Assembly (NCBI GenBank): GCA_022225965.2
Contig: JAKJXP020000011.1
Span: forward strand, 186,001-250,000
Direction: 5' to 3'
From: Diatrype stigma
Taxonomy: Eukaryota > Ascomycota > Sordariomycetes > Xylariales > Diatrypaceae
Length of the DNA: 64,000 nt
This document shows positions 35,184-46,526 of this stretch, in pieces. The notes below the pieces were generated by a model, which saw only the letters and a list, made by a program, of their open reading frames with translations, was not told the DNA's origin and ran no database searches. A program made the position numbers and the translations under genes. How positions within the stretch are numbered: the stretch's first letter is position 1; each line of letters starts with the position of its first letter.

Positions 35184-38100
35184 TTAGTTCGTAACCTTGC
35201 TCATCTGGACAAGGCGCTTGACACCGACCTACAAGAGAAATATTATTAGCGTCATGTTCATTGGTCAAATTTCAGCTTTCGTATGATAGAACAGTCCGTG
35301 TTCCTATAGTGAGAGGGGAAGGGGGGCGCTGAAAACTTACCATCCAATTGCCACACTCATCCGTCCTGTCGCGCTGGATCTCGACCTGCAGCCGCTGAGC
35401 CTCGGGGTAGTTCTTGGCCTCGAGGGCGGCGGCGAGCTCGGTGAGCTGGGCGACCGTGTCGGGCTGGACGAGCTCCTCGTTGTTGAGGTGGTCGAACAGC
35501 AGGCCGAGCCGCTTCTGTGTGTCCTTGACCTGCGGGGCGAACGAGGCGGGCGCCTTGGCCGCCACGCGCTGCATGTCGCGGCTGAACACGTCGACGAGCT
35601 GTTGCGCCGCGGGCGGGATGTGGGACCGGTCACCGGGCGGGTGCTTGGCCTTCGGAGGGGGCGCCGCTTGCTGCTGTGGGGGAGGTGCCGGGGACATTCC
35701 TGCGAGAGGAGGCCCGTTGGCTGGTGGGGGACCTCCGGCCAGTGGAGGGCCCTGCTGCTGCGGAGGCGGAGCTGCGTAGGGCGATGGGGCATACTGGCTC
35801 TGGGGCGGTGTGGCAGTGGTCGCTGGGGCGTAAGGGTTTGGCGGGGGTGGTCGACCAGCGGCAGGGGGCGGCACCATTCCCGGATGCTGAGGGGGCTGGC
35901 TACCTGGTGCCGGGACTGCGGCTGGGGCAGGGGTATACCTGCTAGTAGGCGGGGTTCCAGCCGGGGGTTGATTGTAGGGGGAAGCTGTCCTGGGAACCAT
36001 ATTGCTCATGGGTGGCGGCGGAGGCAGACCTGGACTACCTACAGCGGGCTGGGTGACTTGAGGTGGCGCGTAAACGTTCGCCACAGATGAAGGCCGAGGA
36101 GGCGGCTGCATCTGACCGGGTTGCGGGGGGCCACCGAGGGGAGACATCACTCTGGGAGGTGCCGGCCCCTTGGGAGGAGGGGGAGGTGGCGTTGCCCGCT
36201 GGGAGCCATAAGGGCTCTGAGGTGGCGGCATGGACGGATTGGCCTGGTTAAACGGCGAAGTTATAGCAGCCATACTCGGCGTATTTCTCCTGGGAGGCGG
36301 TCTCGAAACTACCATGGGCACGTCGTTCCAATTACTAGCTTCGGAGGATCTGGGTGGGGGAGGCCTCGATGATGGCGGTGCATTGCTGGGAGGAGCCCCA
36401 ATTGATGACGGCGGCGGTCCATAGCCAGAGGTGAATTGTCCAGGCTGGGGCTGCGGAGGCTGGTAACCTTGGGGTGCGTAGGGAGAGCTCGATGTAGAGG
36501 GCGCATATGGGTTTGGAATAGGGGGCTGAACTGCACCTGCTGCTGCTGGGGGCGCGTACGGGTTTAGAGCAGGTTGCACCGGCGGCTGGGTGACGGCGGG
36601 CCCATACGGAGTAGGGCTAATACCAGTTGGCACCTGAGGTGGCTGGTAGCCGGGCTGCGGCCGAGACGCAACACGCGGGTTGACAGCAGGGCGTCCGGCG
36701 GGCTGTTGTCTTGCGGCCACCTGAGGAGCCGGCTTCTGTGTCGCCAGTCTAATGCGTTCTCGTGCAACATCGGCCGTGGAGTACTTGGCCGGGAGGAGAT
36801 TTAGATACTTCTGCGCAATACCTAGCTGACCATGAGCTGATACGATGTCAGCGTACTCGATATATTTGTCGTATAGCGCAGTCAGTTTCCAGCCCGAAGG
36901 AAGAGTGATCTCGCCGTCCTGGAACTTAGTCACGTGGCGGAAGACCTCAACCTTCTCAATGAAAGACAGCAGCGACCTCGCATGAATGGAGAATGCCGAG
37001 TCGGCACCCTCCGACATGCCTGTCTTCTCGGCCTCCTCAAGCTCGGCAACCCAAATATCCACCACCTTTTCGAGCTTTGAGCCGACCAAGTAACAGAAGG
37101 AGGCGTCCTTTCTGGAGCCGGTCTCGAGGATGCGATCGCCGAGAGCTTCACAAAGATCGGGGAACTCGGCTGGGTCTGCGAATGTGCAGAGCGTCACCAT
37201 AGTCTCCTTCCAATCAGCCAGATCGGCATTGTAGACAACATCCCATAGGTTCTTGACAATAACGGAACCAAGAAGCCGCAGGTAATTAGGCATGCCGGTC
37301 TTCTGAGACAAGTAAGCCGATTGAACCCTGTCAACTAGTTCCTTTCCACCAGAGTTAGCGATGACGAAGGCGTCAGCCATGAGGCCTTCCTTCAAGCAGA
37401 TCTCTGTGGCCTTCTCGAAGTTTCCTAGAATCAGCGCCTTCGTGATCTGCTTCTCGGCCGCACTGTCGCTTTCACCAAATAAGTTGAAGGGGTTGTCGGT
37501 CTTGGCCCCCTTGGTAGCGGAGAGGTTAGCCAAGAAATCATCACCATCGTCTGGTCCGTCGGCGAAGAAAGTCGACATGCTTTTCTTGTGTCCCTTTTTC
37601 CCTCCTTTGGGCTTCTCTGGCTTAGATTCAGCCTTCTGAGGAGAAGCGGGTTCCTCGGCAACGCCGTTGGTGGGCTCCTCCTCCTCCTTCAAACCTAGGT
37701 ACTCGACAATCTGCTGTCGAGGATTCTCCGCCAACAGGGTCTCCAGAACACGCCATTCGGCCTTCTCTTCGTCCGTCTTCGCTTCTTCCACATGAGACTC
37801 ACAGATGCCGGCGACATCTCCTGACTTCAAGGCCTCCTCGAACTTTTCAGTAGCTGAGCCGATTTCGGAATCAACAGAGAACTGAGAGATCTCGATCTTA
37901 GAGGAGCGCTTCTGACCGGGCTGTGTTGGAAGCTCCTTGAAGAGCACCACCTTCCCGCCGAAGCCGAAAGTGGCTCCAATAGGCCTCTCAAACCACTTAG
38001 GTGCCTTCGCTAGAGAAAATGCAGCGCCCTGGGGTTGTGTTTGAGCCTGTGTAAAGAAGTCCTCGCCGTCCAAGTTGCTTTGCGTAGTGCTTTGGACAGC

Positions 38101-39184
38101 AGAGGGGTTTGTGTTCTGGAGAGTCTGAATTGTAATCTTTCCGTCAAAGGAAGCGGTTGCCGAGAGGTTTGGGTTATCGGGGTTGAATCTCGTCAGGAAT
38201 GTCCAGTTGGTAACCTCAGGGAACTCTCCAAACCGATCGCCTGTTTGCGGGTTCCAGACGATGGTCCTGTTGTCCTTACCGCTCGAAATCATGAGATCTG
38301 CATCTTGCTGGCACCAAGACACTGATAAGATGCCTTGATCATGGCCCTGGAGCACTCTTTCGGGCGCATTCGAGTTCCGCAAGTTCCAGATGAGGAGAGC
38401 AGGGGCGGTGTCATCAGGCGTTGCAGTTACCAGCTTGGTCGAGCTGTTGGGATCCCACGCAATAGAACTGACGGCTTTACGGTTGTTGTTGAGCGTCAAC
38501 GAAGCCTTCTTCGTCTTCAGGTCCCAGACAGTGACGAATCCGCCGGTACCACCGGTAGCCAGGATGTGAGCTACCTTCAAGTTCCACGCCACACATTCTA
38601 GGTCGTCGGAGCGAGCTGCAGCAGTGCCCAAGCGGAAAGCATTCTCTGGGTCGTTGACATCGTATACGAAGAGTTCTCCCTTGGCGCCAGCAGTAGCTAA
38701 GATCTGAGGCCTCGACGGGTTGAATTGTAGGGACTTGATAGGTCCAGTATGCTTCGTCGTTCGGGATATCAGGGCATCGGAATCGCCGTTGGCAAGCTTC
38801 TCAGCGTCCCAGAGGTCGAGGGAACCGTTCTCGAGGGCACCGGCGATGATGCCCCGGGGGTAGTCTTCTGAAGGTTGACCCCAAGCGATGTCAAAGAACC
38901 TGTGAGCTGTCGGTTAGCGGGCTTTGATTGCATTCGTCAGAACCTAATTGTAATGTCGGTATGGGTGTCTACCTAGAGTCCGTGACAATGCTGGCGAGAG
39001 GACTTTGGAGTTCGAGTCCCTGGTCCTGGTTGTCGAGGCTGATATCCCACAACTCTAGCTTCGTCTCGTCCGAAAAGTCGGCGTCGACAGCGCCAGCCCT
39101 AGTTCCCGTGACCAAAAGGGGTTTCGCGGATCCCGGGGACCAGGCAAAGGCGGCCGTTCGCGAGATCTCTCGCAACCTGACCAT
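35184..39184 (-). CDS. SEC31: COPII coat protein Sec31
   Basis: Three exons on the minus strand, 38973-39184, 35341-38899 and 35184-35228, with introns of 73 and 112 nt; 1271 aa, close to yeast Sec31 (1273). The last exon supplies [14 protein letters not shown] after C-G-N-W-M, the conserved C-terminus; reading through instead gives an unrelated tail. Residues 1 to about 330 are WD repeats (W-D-I-S, L-D-L-W-D, V-W-D-L, I-V-W-N). An alpha-solenoid (about 380-680) dimerises and binds Sec13. About 330 residues rich in Pro, Gln and Ala follow, which bind Sec23 and stimulate GTPase activity. A helical C-terminal domain ends the protein. It forms the outer cage of ER-to-Golgi vesicles. Divergent from the RRM gene, 1.1 kb apart. 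Confidence 0.97.
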
Positions 39185-40305
39185 GCTGACTGGGTTGGTT
39201 GCGGCGGTGGAAAGGTAAGCAGCGCAGTATGCAGTCGAGCTCGGATCAAAGGGGCGGGCGCGGAGACGATGTCCCAAGGTCCAGAGGAGGTCAGGTCAAA
39301 GGCGGGATGGATATCAAGGGCGAAGAAACGTTGCAAACCGGATTGTACTGATGACCAACTGGCATTGAGCTGTCTAGACCAGCTAGGGGATAGGAAATTA
39401 TTTCTGGCAAGGACAACGAAGGGTTACGGGGTTGATTGGATTAGTTGTGGTTGTCTACTGGCTGCTTCTGGGTTATTATTAGGAGGCCGAAACATGCCAG
39501 ATCTTGTTCATGTTGCCAGATAATGGGAATGTCGAGACGGCAGCTGGAGAGAAAGCAGGCTAACGACCAAGTAACCGGGCTAGACCAAGAAAGTCATTGG
39601 ACGAATTAGTTACGTTTGGCAGCTAGTAGTTAACCTCTGGCCCTGTGCCCTGCCCTCTCTCTGCCTCTGACCCGACCCTCCCCCGTCAGGAAACTACATA
39701 ACATATGTACCTAGGTGAGCTTGCTGGCTCACCACTGGTCCAATGGAAGCCTGGAAGGCTGCAAAGTCCCGCTCTGGACTCTGGAAGTAACCCCTAAATA
39801 TCTACCTAAAATCCCCAAATCCCATAGCAGATAGATCGGAGCTTGGTTGCCAAGGTTGCTGCATACATAACTCGTTACCTCGTATAGTTACCCGTTCCTT
39901 CAAGACCAAGTTGCTACGTACAAGACAAGATAAGTGGAGAATCGAAATGCTTGAAGGCTCGTGAATCGTGGGAATTGGGGATTTGCATGTGTGGCAGCAC
40001 AGACCACTGGACATCTCCCCCACGTGATGATGACTTCTTTTCGCAGTCGGATGCTCAAGCTCATAGATTCCATTTACTAGAGCTGCCTACGTAACTACAT
40101 ATCCACGTGCGTGCATGGGTTGCATGCTTCAAACAGCACATAACAAGCCTTGGTTATATCGACTTTCAAGCTTAATTATTTATTTATTTACCTGTTTATC
40201 CGGACTCGGAAGGGAAGGCTTTCTTTCACCTAGAGCCCCTTATACCTATACCTATAACACTCCCACTCCACATCACCACACCACCAAATCCATAAAAAGA
40301 AAGTC
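39185..40305. promoter_or_regulatory. Shared upstream region of SEC31 and the RRM gene
   Basis: Both genes point away from this 1.1-kb stretch, so it should carry both promoters. CA-rich CACCACACCACC directly precedes the RRM start. No TATA box is obvious on the SEC31 side. Confidence 0.5.
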
Positions 40306-40915
40306 ATGACCGACGCGGCGCGCTGGAAAGCCACGGTGTACGTGGGCGGCCTGGCCTCAATGGTGACCAAGGGCAGCCTGGAAGACGCCTTCGTGCCCTT
40401 CGGCGAGATCGCCGACGTGTCGCTGCCCAAGAACGACAAGCCGAACAGGGACAAGGACCAGGACCCGGCCGCCGCCGAGTCCCAGCACCGGGGCTTCGCC
40501 TACGTCGAGTACGAGGACGCCGACGACGCCCAGGAGGCCATCGACAACATGGACCAGGCCGAGTTCTACGGCCGCGTCCTCAGAGTCTCGGCGGCCAAGC
40601 CGCCTAAGAGCGCCGAGGAGGGCCTGGGTAGCAAGACGGCTGTGTGGGAGCAGGTACGTTCTGTCTCTGTTATTTTTGGGGGGGTTTCTCTCTTCTTTAA
40701 GGCTTTCGGTTCCATTCCATATGTTCCGGGGCTATGCGTCTCAAGTTCTCAGATTTACTAACGGCACCAACTAGGAGGGCTGGCTGGCGGAGAATGCCGT
40801 CAGTGAAGAGGACAAGATGGCGGCAGACACAGCCAGAGCCGGAGAGCAGGACAGGCCGGACGACCCCATGCAAGGGCTGGAGGGATTGGACGTCGCTGGG
40901 CCAAAGCCGGAGTGA
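40306..40915 (+). CDS. RRM protein related to the cyclophilin E (Cyp33) RNA-binding part
   Basis: Two exons, 40306-40653 and 40775-40915, give 162 aa. One RRM covers residues 8-97: RNP2 is V-Y-V-G-G-L and RNP1 is R-G-F-A-Y-V-E-Y. The stretch A-F-V-P-F-G-E-I-A-D-V-S-L-P-K and D-N-M-D-Q-A-E-F-Y-G-R are typical of the RRM of human PPIE/Cyp33, a spliceosome-associated cyclophilin. Here no cyclophilin domain follows; instead a short conserved tail (S-K-T-A-V-W-E-Q, E-G-W-L-A-E-N-A-V-S-E-E-D) spans the intron. A stand-alone RRM form in fungi is plausible. The role in pre-mRNA splicing is by family; direct evidence is absent. Confidence 0.85.
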
Positions 40916-41341
40916 CATCTCGAAGCACGAAGGACAAAAGTGGGAAGTGGGATTTCCTTTCTCTTTTCTTCTGCATAGCGTAGGCGTTGGCTTAAGCCCT
41001 CTAGCTAGGAGGGCCCTTTATTTTTCTCATTTCACGAAAAGGCACTTGTACATGTATGTTACCAGGTGGGAGGAATTCGGGCTGCTCTTGCGAGTTTCTA
41101 GATCTATACCCGCACACACAACTGTGGGTAGGCTTGATGAAGCTGGATTCTCTTTTGAATTGATGATATCCCCTTTCCTGTAATCTCCTCGTCTACCATA
41201 TACAAATGCCGCGAGTGATAACCTCATCCTCATGGAATGAAACCACCTCGCCCGCCTAGAGTACCATCCCTATGCCGCCGCAGCCGCAGCCACCGTTGTG
41301 CGCTATTGCCCTCGTTCCAATGCATATTCTTCCCCACCCCC
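40916..41341. other. Short intergenic region between convergent genes
   Basis: 3' flanks of the RRM gene and the B12D-like gene. Nothing recognised. Confidence 0.5.
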
Positions 41342-41933
41342 TTAGTGGTGCTCAGCTTCGTCTCCGTGCTCCGCGGTGCCGCGGTTCTGGCGAGCGAGCC
41401 GGAGGTTCTTGTCGACGGTAAACTTGCGGAGGCACGAGTAGCCGGCAGCGAAGACGGCGAACCCAACGACGATGCCTAATAGTTTTGCTTTTTTGTTAGT
41501 ACATCCCATCCCGTGTCTTATCTCGATCTGCTTTTTCATCCCTATCTTTCTTTCTTTCTCCCGGAATCCTCCTTTTCTCGTAGCATGCTTGCTATCCATG
41601 TGTGGGCTCAACGTTACTGACCGAGGGGGACCAATTCGGCGGGGATCTTTCGAAGCTTGCGGAGTCGCTGCGATACAGTGTGCGCTGGTAAATAGATATC
41701 ATCCGTCAATATCGGTCGACCCCACGTAGTTCAAAACGCGAGCCTCCCGCCTCGCATAGGCTCATGGCCCAATCGCTCGTGCTCAGGGCGTGAACATACC
41801 GCTCTGGTCCTCCTTCTGTGTTGATGTGATGGGTTAGCGACGTCATAGCAGCGAGATTCACTGAGCCCGGGTTCTATTCTCTTCTTTTCACACGTACGGG
41901 AACAGGACGCATCATGCGCGCCGAGGGCATCAT
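41342..41933 (-). CDS. B12D/NDUFA4-like small mitochondrial respiratory subunit
   Basis: Four small exons on the minus strand, 41898-41933, 41800-41815 (16 nt), 41622-41684 and 41342-41475, all joining in frame; 82 aa. The mature reading is M-M-P-S-A-R-M-M-R-P-V-P, then K-E-D-Q-S, then R-L-R-K-L-R-K-I-P-A-E-L-V-P-L, a single membrane helix (about 35-53) and K-F-T-V-D-K-N-L-R-L-A-R-Q-N-R. A helix preceded by I-P and followed by a short charged segment with R-L-A-R is the layout of the B12D family that includes NDUFA4/MLRQ, now placed in cytochrome c oxidase in mammals. The simple open frame that starts inside the third intron is not the protein. Gene structure is solid; family placement is moderate and may instead be an unrelated small inner-membrane protein. 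Divergent from COX12. Confidence 0.75.
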
Positions 41934-42667
41934 CCGGAGGATCGGAGAAGAGTACATCTTGCTCGATGGGGTTTTTATTGACTTAGGGGGGAGGGGGGAT
42001 GTTTCTGGCTGGCTGACTTGACGTCGTCGGGTTGCTTGCTACGTTATGAACTCCAGGTGAACTAGTAACAGGTGAAAGAGCTCAGTCAGTCAAGCAAACC
42101 CAGGCAGGGCAGAGCAGAGCAAGTCCAATTGGTAGGTGGAGCAATGGGCGACATTCAATTGGACCTCAAGGCTCATAGCGGGCAGCAGGCTAGCTCGGAC
42201 CGGATGAGCCAGTAACAAAATCAGAATTGATGGTTTAGTGGGGCGCTATGTCAGCGATTCTACAATCTTCAGGTCATCGATCGACTGATGGAATTCCACT
42301 GAAGACGCTCAAGTGCTGCGGAGTAACGGTACCTACGGGACGGTACCTTCCACTTGAGGGCGCTGGGGCTTGGGGGGTTGCAGACTGGCAGACTGGCAGA
42401 CTGGGCACTGGGCAGTCGACCACTGAACTTGCACTGAATGGAAGCTCCGCTCAGACCACCTGCCACCAAAATCCCTCGTCTGATTCGGCGAGCGGAGCGA
42501 ACGAACGAACGTCAGGAAGCTTTCCCGTTCCCGAACCTTTCGATATCACCTGCACCTGCATCATCAATACCTGCTCTTAATCAACCACCAACACCAAGTT
42601 GCCGCCATTGAGCACCACCGTAGAAAATCTCCCCTCCAAGACCACATTCCCAAGTACAACCGCCAAG
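41934..42667. promoter_or_regulatory. Bidirectional promoter of B12D-like gene and COX12
   Basis: 734 bases separate the two divergent starts, so both promoters lie here. An inverted repeat CTCAAGTG (42308-42315) / CACTTGAG (42351-42358) encloses two GGTACC palindromes (42328-42333 and 42342-42347). Short GCAGACTG and ACTGGGC repeats follow at 42382-42420. No TATA box is evident. Whether the palindrome binds a factor is unknown. Confidence 0.5.
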
Positions 42668-43334
42668 ATGTCCGACGACGATGAGCGCGTTACCAAGCCT
42701 TTCAAGTTCGTCACTGGTTAGTCAAAACCCTGGACCCCCCATAACCGAAATGCCGACGCTTGTGCTGCTGCGTTGCATCTGGGTTCACGATGATCAATTT
42801 GACTGACTGGCTGGCTAACTGTGCTTCTAGCTGGTATGACCGTCCCCCCTTTTCTTCTTACGATACCTACAGCTTTCGTGCGACCGACCACCCATTGAAG
42901 CGATGCGACATCATGACTTTACCCTGCATCGGATCCCGAGACTACAAAAGACTGGGCTTCGGTAATCTAAACTGACTTGCACGCCCGCCGTCACAGGTGT
43001 CGATGCTCGGTTCCCGAACATGAACCAGACCAAGCACTGCTGGCAGAACTACGTCGACTACCACAAGTGCATCAACGCCAAGGGCGAGGACTTTGCTCCG
43101 TGCCGCCAGGTAATTCTACTCGGTCAACATGGCCCGGTCCCGTAGAACCAGCCCAACTAACCGTTGTCTCCTAGTTCCTCCTCGCCTACCGATCCCTTTG
43201 CCCCAGCGGATGGTACCAGCGATGGGATGAGCAGCGAGGTCAGCATTTCCCTTTCCTCGTCGTATCTCGCCCCTTTTCTGAAACTAACCCCTATCTCAGA
43301 GGCGGGCAACTTCCCTGCTAAGTTGGATGCGTAA
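42668..43334 (+). CDS. COX12: Cytochrome c oxidase subunit 6B (Cox12)
   Basis: Four exons, 42668-42716, 42997-43109, 43175-43238 and 43300-43334, give 86 aa with every junction in frame. The first intron is long (280 nt). Cys31, Cys41, Cys52 and Cys63 form the CX9C-CX10C twin pattern of intermembrane-space proteins oxidised by Mia40. The order F-P-N-M-N-Q, H-C-W-Q-N-Y, H-K-C and W-Y-Q-R-W-D-E-Q is diagnostic of this peripheral complex IV subunit, which sits at the dimer interface and near the cytochrome c site. No mitochondrial presequence is expected or seen. Divergent from the B12D-like gene. Confidence 0.96.
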
Positions 43335-44050
43335 ACGCTACGATTCCGGATGGCGAGGGAGTCGATGGATAGGATAGACTTTGAGTGGAAACGGTGTATC
43401 ATAAGGAGTCAAGTCAATCCATTGCATGAAAACGTGTCGTGAAGCTTGCTCGCCCTGCTGCCTTTTGTCAAAGCCATTCTGTGATCTCTGAGTGAAATGG
43501 GGTTTATGAGTTGCGGGGTCTTAACATTTGATGTGACTTGTCGACTTTCGTAAAAAGATGCTCCGTAGTAAACTGTTTTATGTTTCCGGCGCATCAGTAT
43601 ATCCTGGCGTATGTACTGCAAATGAACCCCTTTTCGCTTCGACTATACTAGTACCCGTGAGGCTATAAGCCATGCATACATTCTGTAAGAATTCTTATCT
43701 AGGCTAGTAAGTGATAAATCAAGATGAAGTAAGTTATTGATGTTCAGAACATCGAGCCCGGTATAATTAGGGTTAGCATTATGAAAGTGAGAATAAAATT
43801 ACATGAGCATCAACGGCGTATTCATTCTGTGAATATCGGCAACTAGTAGTGTTGTCCTAACAGACTGTTTCCGGACGACCATTTTCCTCTTGTGTCCGGC
43901 GCCAAAGCATACAAATAAATAAGACTACCTACGTATCCCGTAGGTGGGTATCCTCTGTGCCCATGAGATACTGAAAAATCCCAATAGCATGTTGTGTTAA
44001 AAAGCATTCCTGTTCATTATCGCTGCTCCCATGTCATGCATATCGCTCGC
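43335..44050. other. Intergenic region between convergent genes
   Basis: 3' flanks of COX12 and SDE2. Moderately AT-rich near 43730-43850; no gene recognised. Confidence 0.5.
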
Positions 44051-44986
44051 TCATTTGCCGCTCTCCTCTTCCTCGTCCGAATCGCTCATAAACTCGTCAT
44101 CCTCATCGAACCCTGCAAAGGCTCTTGTCGGCGGTGGCGCCTTCTTAGATGATGACGCCGCCTTTGGTGGTGTCGGCCCCTTCGAGCTGCTGCTGCTGCC
44201 ACTAGCCTCCTCTGACTCGTCTTCCTCCCCTTCACTACTACTATCCTCATCCTCCTCCATCAGGTCCGGCTCCGCCTCCTCCGCCGAAGTCGAAGACCCC
44301 TGCGACGTGCCCAGCAGCAGGTTATCCTTGTAATTGCCCGCCTTGATCGCCGCGAGCACGGCCTCGCGCGTGCGCTCGCCAGCCTCCTCCTTGTCCTCGA
44401 CCCAGCGGCCGTCGAGCTTGCCCTTGGAGTTGCTCTTGAGGTCGCGCTCGCGCTGCTCGGCCGCGTCGACGATCAGCTGCCAGCGCTCCCGGCGGCGCTC
44501 CTTCTCGCGCTGCTCCATGCCGGGCTTGATGGCCAGGTACTCGGCCAGGGCTTTTGCCTCCGTCACCGTCCGCAGCCGCCGGCCGTCCAGGTTCCGGCTC
44601 GATGCGTTCTCGTCCCCGCGGTTCGCCTTCTTCTTCTTCGACGACATCCGACCTCCCGCCGCTCGCAGCTGCGATCCGAAACCGCCCTTGCCACCGCATA
44701 GCGGGAGAGACAAGCGCAGGGATAGAAAGTCAGCGGCATCGAAATCATCGCTGTTGCCCGCTCTGCTTCCGCATAGACTCGAGATGGGCGTTGTTGACTT
44801 GGGGAGGAGTTGTTTGTTGGATGTCGTTGTCAAGATGTATCTTGCGTCGGGTTGTGGTAGCCGCTCCTCGATGTGCTCGTGAAGATCTGAGATTGCTGTC
44901 GCTCGAGGAAGAGGGAACGAAAGTGTGGGAGGGAGGCCTAGGCCGGAGAAAGTCGTCACGAAGACGTTTATGTCACTGGATGCCAT
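44051..44986 (-). CDS. SDE2: Sde2 ubiquitin-fold splicing protein
   Basis: Single exon, 311 aa. Residues 1-99 form a ubiquitin-like fold ending L-C-G-G; the next residues K-G-G-F-G-S are the invariant Sde2 junction. In fission yeast, Ubp5 and Ubp15 cut after Gly-Gly (here Gly98-Gly99) to leave an N-terminal Lys, and the freed C-terminal part joins the spliceosome to promote excision of particular introns; the protein is also tied to telomeric silencing and genome stability. The helical Sde2 core (about 105-225, with L-D-G-R-R-L and E-A-K-A-L-A-E-Y-L) is followed by a very acidic Ser/Asp/Glu tail. Divergent from RPS10, 692 bases apart. Confidence 0.94.
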   Translation of the reverse strand: MASSDINVFVTTFSGLGLPPTLSFPLPRATAISDLHEHIEERLPQPDARYILTTTSNKQLLPKSTTPISSLCGSRAGNSDDFDAADFLSLRLSLPLCGGKGGFGSQLRAAGGRMSSKKKKANRGDENASSRNLDGRRLRTVTEAKALAEYLAIKPGMEQREKERRRERWQLIVDAAEQRERDLKSNSKGKLDGRWVEDKEEAGERTREAVLAAIKAGNYKDNLLLGTSQGSSTSAEEAEPDLMEEDEDSSSEGEEDESEEASGSSSSSKGPTPPKAASSSKKAPPPTRAFAGFDEDDEFMSDSDEEEESGK

Positions 44987-45678
44987 GATCGCGACGATGA
45001 TATAGCACCCGATTGAATGTGATCTTTTGGTTTCTCCTTTCCTGTTTCCGGTTTCCCTTTCGCTTTTGCTGCAAATATATGTATTCTCGTTATACAGTTG
45101 GCTTCCGCTGAAGTGAGCGCATGGAAATGATGGTGGAACTCGATTTCTCAGCGTTGGGGAATGATGGTGGTTATGTTGATGGTGATGGCGACAATGGTTG
45201 TGACGATCAATTAATTAAAGAGGTTCCAAGCCTCGTTCTGTTTGTTAATAAGGCGACCGAGCGACGGAGATAGGCAGGTACCTACGTACCTCGTATCTTA
45301 TCTAAGGTTTTTTTTTAGTCTAGATCCCTGCTACCTCCCAAAACCCAAAACACAGTTTAAAAGCATAAATCCTTTTTGTCGGGTAATCTGGCAATCAAGA
45401 CCACCAGCCACAGCACTGGCACTAGTCTTGCACTACGACCACAGCCGCCACATCAAAATCGGTAAGCCACCCCACTGATAGGGTTTTCGGCTGCCCACCA
45501 AAAATTTCGAGAAGGGCCAATTCCACTATCCACTCCATCAGTCAATCAATCGACCTTGGACCAAACCTCAAGCCGGAAGTGCAACTTCATAAATCACCCA
45601 CGCCCACGCCCACGCCCACCACAGCTTCCGGATACCCATCCAACGTCTTGTCGCAGCCAGACCTGATAAACCGCCAAG
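44987..45678. promoter_or_regulatory. Shared upstream region of SDE2 and RPS10
   Basis: This lies between two divergent starts. A CCCACG x3 repeat (45597-45614) and the TTGTCGCAGCCAGACC stretch lie in the probable RPS10 leader. ATGGTGG/GATGG repeats occur at 45130-45190. No clear TATA box. Confidence 0.5.
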
Positions 45679-46526
45679 ATGTTGATTCCCAAGGCCGACC
45701 GCAAGGCGATCCACGAGGTTAGCAGAATCCCATCCGCGAAGAGAGAATACAGCCAGCCCGCCTGCTTGCCCCGCGATAGCATAGACCATGCCGCAGAAGT
45801 CACAGAAAGAACAATCATCACCAATTGCCACCGTATTACACACGTATCATGACTTCGGTAGACACGCTAGAACAGGCAGGCGCGGGCACATGAGCTGGAA
45901 GGAAAACAAGGGAAATGACGATCGGACTTGGAAATGGGCTAACGATTTGTTCTCATCTTACAGTACCTCTTCCGCGAGGGCGTGTTGGTCGCCAAGAAGG
46001 ACTACAACCTTCCCAAGCACCCCGATATCGACACCAAGAACCTGTTCGTCGTCAAGGCCCTCCAGTCGCTGACCTCGCGCGGCTACGTCAAGACCCAGTT
46101 CTCGTGGCAATACTACTACTACACCCTCACCCCCGAGGGTCTCGACTACCTCCGCGAGTGGCTGCACCTTCCCGCCGAGATCGTCCCCGCTACCCACATC
46201 AAGCAGCAGCGGTCGCACGCCCCGCCCCGTGGAATGATGGGCGAGGGTGAGCGCGAGAGACGGCCCTTCGGCCGTGGCCGTGGTGGCGACCGTGAAGGTC
46301 GCGGTGACCGTGAGGGCGGATACCGAAGACGGGACGCTGGCGAGGGCAAGGAGGGCGGTGCCCCTGGTGAATTTGCTCCCCAATTGTAAGATTCCCCTAC
46401 CACTCTCCCCTGCTACACAGCAGGAATATATGGCAGGAAGCATTCGCGACCAGAATGAGCATCAGCTAACACGGATACAACAGCCGTGGTGGATTCGGCC
46501 GTGGCCGTGGCGCTCCCCCGTCGTAA
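45679..46526 (+). CDS. RPS10: 40S ribosomal protein eS10
   Basis: Three exons, 45679-45717, 45964-46385 and 46484-46526, give 167 aa. The first exon encodes only [13 protein letters not shown], and a 246-nt intron follows, a common arrangement in fungal ribosomal protein genes. The winged-helix part contains [13 protein letters not shown] and [14 protein letters not shown]. The tail is rich in R-G-G and R-G-R, ending G-R-G-A-P-P-S through the third exon. eS10 sits in the beak/head of the small subunit near the mRNA entry and A-site region. The G-C-rich codon bias matches high expression. No snoRNA box pairs were seen in the long intron. Confidence 0.96.
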
